Both the position numbers and the translations under genes were made by a program. A stretch of DNA of 7,185 nt from Thermoplasmatales archaeon (GTDB taxonomy: Archaea; Thermoplasmatota; E2; DHVEG-1): assembly GCA_023140035.1 (NCBI GenBank), contig JAGLML010000050.1:1-7185 (forward strand), written 5' to 3'. Numbering within the stretch: position 1 is the first letter of the stretch; each line of letters starts with the position of its first letter. The notes beneath the pieces were generated by a model that did no database searches, was not told where the DNA came from, and was given only the letters and a program-made list of their open reading frames with translations. Below are positions 4,962 to 7,185 of the stretch, piece after piece.

Positions 4962-6434
4962 TTACAATTCTTTCTGCTCTTTTAGCTCTAGTTCAGTCTT
5001 TTCTTTAGCACCCTCTGCTTCTTGTGATGCTTTATTGCCCTGAAGCTGTACGAAGACGTTGTTATTTTCTGCCTGGAAGTCAATTGTTAGATTTAATATA
5101 CCGTCGCTGAATGCACCCGTTTGCAGGAGACCATCAACCGTTATTTCGTCGCCATCAGTTGTAATAGCTGTTACAACACACTCATGTATACCCCATGGAA
5201 ATTGTTCATCTACAGTGGTAAAGTTGAGCCCATCGAAAAAACCATCCTCGTTAGTGTAAACTTCACCGCTTTTACAACGTACACTCACTCCACCTAGTTC
5301 CTCAGGGTCAAGCCCTGTTACATTACCATGTATATATATAGGTTCAAGCCATGGTTTTGAAGTCAACCAATTAATGAAATCAAACCAAGCATTTTTCCAA
5401 TTTACAATAGACTGGGTTAAATCAATAATCCATTCTTGTTTTTCTGTGGCATTTGTGTAAAGAATCATTGCACCAACAGCAAGACTAAATTTAAACGTGC
5501 TGACTATAAGCCGTAAAAATGCCCTAAAAGGCCTCAAGTTACGTTCAAAAAAAGATTTTAAAAAAGACTGAACGAACTCCCGCAACCTTAATTTAACATC
5601 CATCCACTGTTTTGTCACCCATGAGACTCTTGAATTCAACATACTGCTAATATTTTCAATAACTATTGGAACGAATGATAGAACTAATGGGTAGGCTGCG
5701 AATTTTTCCATCAAAGCAACTTCCAAATTATCTAAAAATTCCTCGACATCAAATTCGTACCCAAACCATCCAAGAGTTTCTTCTATTACCTCCGCCCAAG
5801 TTACATTGGGAGTAAAATTATACCGTATATCTTCCTTTAACTGTTTTCGGAGGTAATTAAATTCAATGATTCCATTTAGCCACCCCAGCCTACCTTCTAT
5901 ATCAAATGGATTATCTGAATCAAACACGTCTCCTGCGAGATAAATATAGATATTCCCATCTGATGCCACAAAATCAAGTTCTCCATTGCTCTCCTCGGCT
6001 TCAATACTCAAACTACCATCTAAACCTTCACTGTCAAATAGCAACTCCCTCCCATCCGTCCCTAGTGTACTTGCTGAACCAGCTCCTCCTTTTCCTACAA
6101 CATCGAGAGTCGTCATCTTTATGGATTCAAGTTCTTCCCCGCCTGTGACATATTGATATATTGTCTTCTCTACCAAAGCTTGATTATAAACAATATTTTC
6201 ATCGGTCAGTAGTTCTAATAGATATTCTGCCATCATACGGATTAACTTGAGTAACCCTGGTTGATTATCGTTTGCATCAAACGCCAATTCTTGATGTTCT
6301 TCTAACTTAAGTTTTTCAACAGCTCCTTCTTGAGCAACACTTATAAATGGGACCGTTAATATCAAAGCGGCAAGAAAGTTCACTATCAATATTTTTCTTT
6401 TCGTGTTTTTCGTTTTCCCACTATCTCCTGTCAT
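4962..6434 (-). CDS. Secreted protein with C-terminal beta-sandwich domain
   Basis: The 490-residue protein has a basic N-terminus (to residue 14), a hydrophobic signal sequence (about 15-34) and then extracellular sequence. Residues 100-180 are Gly/Ser/Asp-rich and beta-like. Residues 190-350 are helical, with many aromatics and a hydrophobic patch near 310-326. Residues 366-455 (IHGNVTGLDPEELGGVSVRC, later YTNEDGFF) look like a carboxypeptidase-regulatory-like or transthyretin-like fold, common in archaeal surface proteins. The tail is Lys/Glu-rich. Seven N-x-S/T sequons are visible. No Shine-Dalgarno sequence precedes the ATG, but a TATA element centred about 26 bases upstream predicts a leaderless mRNA. 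Recombinase remnants flank the gene on both sides. It is probably an envelope or adhesin-type protein; no enzymatic motif was found. Confidence 0.72.
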   Translation of the reverse strand: MTGDSGKTKNTKRKILIVNFLAALILTVPFISVAQEGAVEKLKLEEHQELAFDANDNQPGLLKLIRMMAEYLLELLTDENIVYNQALVEKTIYQYVTGGEELESIKMTTLDVVGKGGAGSASTLGTDGRELLFDSEGLDGSLSIEAEESNGELDFVASDGNIYIYLAGDVFDSDNPFDIEGRLGWLNGIIEFNYLRKQLKEDIRYNFTPNVTWAEVIEETLGWFGYEFDVEEFLDNLEVALMEKFAAYPLVLSFVPIVIENISSMLNSRVSWVTKQWMDVKLRLREFVQSFLKSFFERNLRPFRAFLRLIVSTFKFSLAVGAMILYTNATEKQEWIIDLTQSIVNWKNAWFDFINWLTSKPWLEPIYIHGNVTGLDPEELGGVSVRCKSGEVYTNEDGFFDGLNFTTVDEQFPWGIHECVVTAITTDGDEITVDGLLQTGAFSDGILNLTIDFQAENNNVFVQLQGNKASQEAEGAKEKTELELKEQKEL

Positions 6435-6437
6435 TCT

Positions 6438-6467
6438 ATAATATATTTAACGTTCATAATATATAAT
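6438..6467 (-). promoter_or_regulatory. TATA region predicting a leaderless start of the 490-residue gene
   Basis: ATAATATAT occurs twice, at 6438-6446 and 6456-6464, 18 bases apart. The upstream one on the minus strand is centred about 26 bases before ATG 6434, the normal archaeal TATA-to-start distance. The nearer one is too close to serve this start. Confidence 0.5.
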
Positions 6468-6559
6468 AGCTTTCACAATTTAAAGTTTTGTTAAACCTAT
6501 ACAAATACGAGAAGCGTTATTTGCCTGATTTTAGATACCCCCAATTTATATCATTCACA

Positions 6560-6655
6560 CTACCACTCCACCTTCTTAAAATCCTCTTTGATATCTTTTC
6601 CTATTAAATCCAAATAGACGGCTGTTGTATTGAGGTTCTGAGTAACCTTTTTATC
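6560..6655 (-). pseudogene. Remnant B of a tyrosine recombinase C-terminus
   Basis: On the minus strand 31 codons read DKKVTQNLNTTAVY, then LDLIGKDIKEDFKKVEW and TAG. An in-frame TAG (6656-6658) lies directly upstream, with only short further readthrough, so no complete gene exists. The block V-T-x-x-x-x-T-T-x-x-Y followed by a charged helix fits the last part of phage-type integrases, where the tyrosine is the DNA-attacking nucleophile. The same sequence recurs, more decayed, at 4752-4835 in the same orientation. The intact parent is not in the window. The two copies may mark old integration events, or be tails left after recombination around the surface-protein gene. Assignment rests on one short motif plus the conserved reading frame. 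Confidence 0.5.
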
Positions 6656-6687
6656 CTACAGTTCCATCTTGCCTCTAGGAGAGATTT

Positions 6688-6733
6688 AATATTCCTCGAT
6701 GGCTCATGGAATATCAAAAATATTCTTCGATAG
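6688..6733. repeat. Direct repeats and a palindrome next to recombinase remnant B
   Basis: AATATTCCTCGATGG (6688-6702) and AATATTCTTCGATAG (6719-6733) match at 13 of 15 positions at a spacing of 31 bases. The second overlaps a hairpin-type inverted repeat, GAATAT (6709-6714) and ATATTC (6720-6725). The proximity to the recombinase tail suggests recombinase arm or core sites, without proof. Confidence 0.4.
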
Positions 6734-6775
6734 AACCATAGATATATTTCTCGCTTGTCTGATGGATGTGAGGAT

Positions 6776-6817
6776 GATTAACTTTAATCAAATTGGTTTA
6801 AAAAGAATTAATAAAAA
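6776..6817 (-). terminator. Terminator region of the cation transporter gene
   Basis: On the minus strand the stop at 6818 is followed by two T-rich runs within about 20 bases (TTTTTATTAATTCTTTTTAA). A perfect 6-bp inverted repeat GATTAA/TTAATC (6776-6789) lies just beyond. The T tracts are the more convincing part. Confidence 0.5.
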
Positions 6818-7185
6818 TCAACAATTGCATAATTCTCCCTCCTTAAATGTGGTATAGCCTTCTTTTATTAGGAAAATTACAATCAGTAATCCAACCAAGG
6901 GGTCCGCCTGCCAAAACCCATAGAGATAATTTAGACCTAATCCAACAAGTAATGAGACAGACATAAACAGACATGCAAGTGTTTGTTTTGAGTCTGCTAC
7001 CAAACTTTTACTCTTTATTGCTTTTCCAGTTCGATATTTCATATAAAACAAAACTGGCATCACAATAATAGAGGTGATAGCAATAAGTATACCAATAACA
7101 CTTGGTTCAGGTTTTTCTTGGAGATATAACTTTTTTATAGATTCATAAAACACATATGCTCCCAAGATGAAAAAAGTAATGGCAA
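6818..7185 (-). CDS. Cation diffusion facilitator family transporter, 5' partial
   Basis: The reading frame runs off the right edge of the window; the visible 122 residues are the C-terminal part. Four features identify a CDF (cation efflux) transporter: a helix starting AITFFILGAYVFYES, a second with IVMPVLFYMKYRTGKAI, then the block KSLVADSKQTLACLFMSV, and LGLNYLYGFWQADPLVGLLI. In this family the Asp residues of the ADSKQT and ADP blocks belong to transmembrane helices lining the metal path, and transport exchanges Zn, Mn, Fe or similar ions for protons. The short end, KEGELCNC, with two cysteines, fits the shorter CDF subfamily that lacks the long cytoplasmic domain. The TTG at 7165 is an internal Leu codon, not a start. 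Metal specificity cannot be told. Confidence 0.85.
   Translation of the reverse strand, partial: AITFFILGAYVFYESIKKLYLQEKPEPSVIGILIAITSIIVMPVLFYMKYRTGKAIKSKSLVADSKQTLACLFMSVSLLVGLGLNYLYGFWQADPLVGLLIVIFLIKEGYTTFKEGELCNC

Noticed and set aside
4819..5043. Plus-strand open frame starting in the intergenic region
   Set aside because: It runs through the terminator hairpin and the purine-rich tract into the antisense of the 490-residue gene. It has no promoter and no recognisable protein features.
6640..6760. tRNA gene as integrase target
   Set aside because: No cloverleaf, no TTCGA-type T-loop in context and no anticodon stem could be found, although integrases often target tRNA genes.

Overview
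The window looks like part of an AT-rich archaeal chromosome, probably euryarchaeal; lineage is not resolved. Evidence for archaea: TATA-type promoters (TTTTTAA, TTTATATT, AAATATATAT) at archaeal spacing from the starts, a gene that looks leaderless, GGAGG/GAGGTG ribosome-binding sites, oligo-T terminators, secreted proteins rich in N-x-S/T sequons, and an MCM-like lid plus winged-helix region in one protein. No rRNA, tRNA or CRISPR array was seen.

Left block (1-1926, + strand): five small genes encoding an HNH endonuclease-like protein, a one-TM protein resembling DUF4760, a two-TM protein with a C-terminal zinc ribbon, and two tiny zinc-ribbon proteins. The first two carry near-identical duplicated promoters (1-37 and 521-557). 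The last four share a leader, TTGTAGATTTGGAGGAGG or a variant, just before their start codons. The block looks like an accessory cassette of co-expressed small proteins.

Middle (1888-3276, - strand): a protein of about 440 residues, visibly richer in G+C, convergent with and overlapping the last zinc-ribbon gene. Its C-terminal third resembles the MCM AAA+ lid and winged helix, but no Walker A motif is present. Function unknown.

Right block (3425-6434, - strand): an exported-protein region. A two-gene operon encodes a sequon-rich, helical secreted glycoprotein (3689-4564) and a short membrane-anchored acidic protein (3452-3658). Three 10-bp tandem repeats sit directly upstream of its TATA box. 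Upstream of the operon lies a secreted 490-residue protein with a C-terminal beta-sandwich-like domain (4962-6434). Decayed, same-orientation remnants of what looks like the last residues of a tyrosine recombinase flank this gene, suggesting past integrase activity here. The hairpin/T-tract terminators are followed by a shared CATCC(TCC)nTCAC motif.

Right edge (6818-7185, - strand): the C-terminal part of a cation diffusion facilitator transporter whose 5' end lies outside the window.
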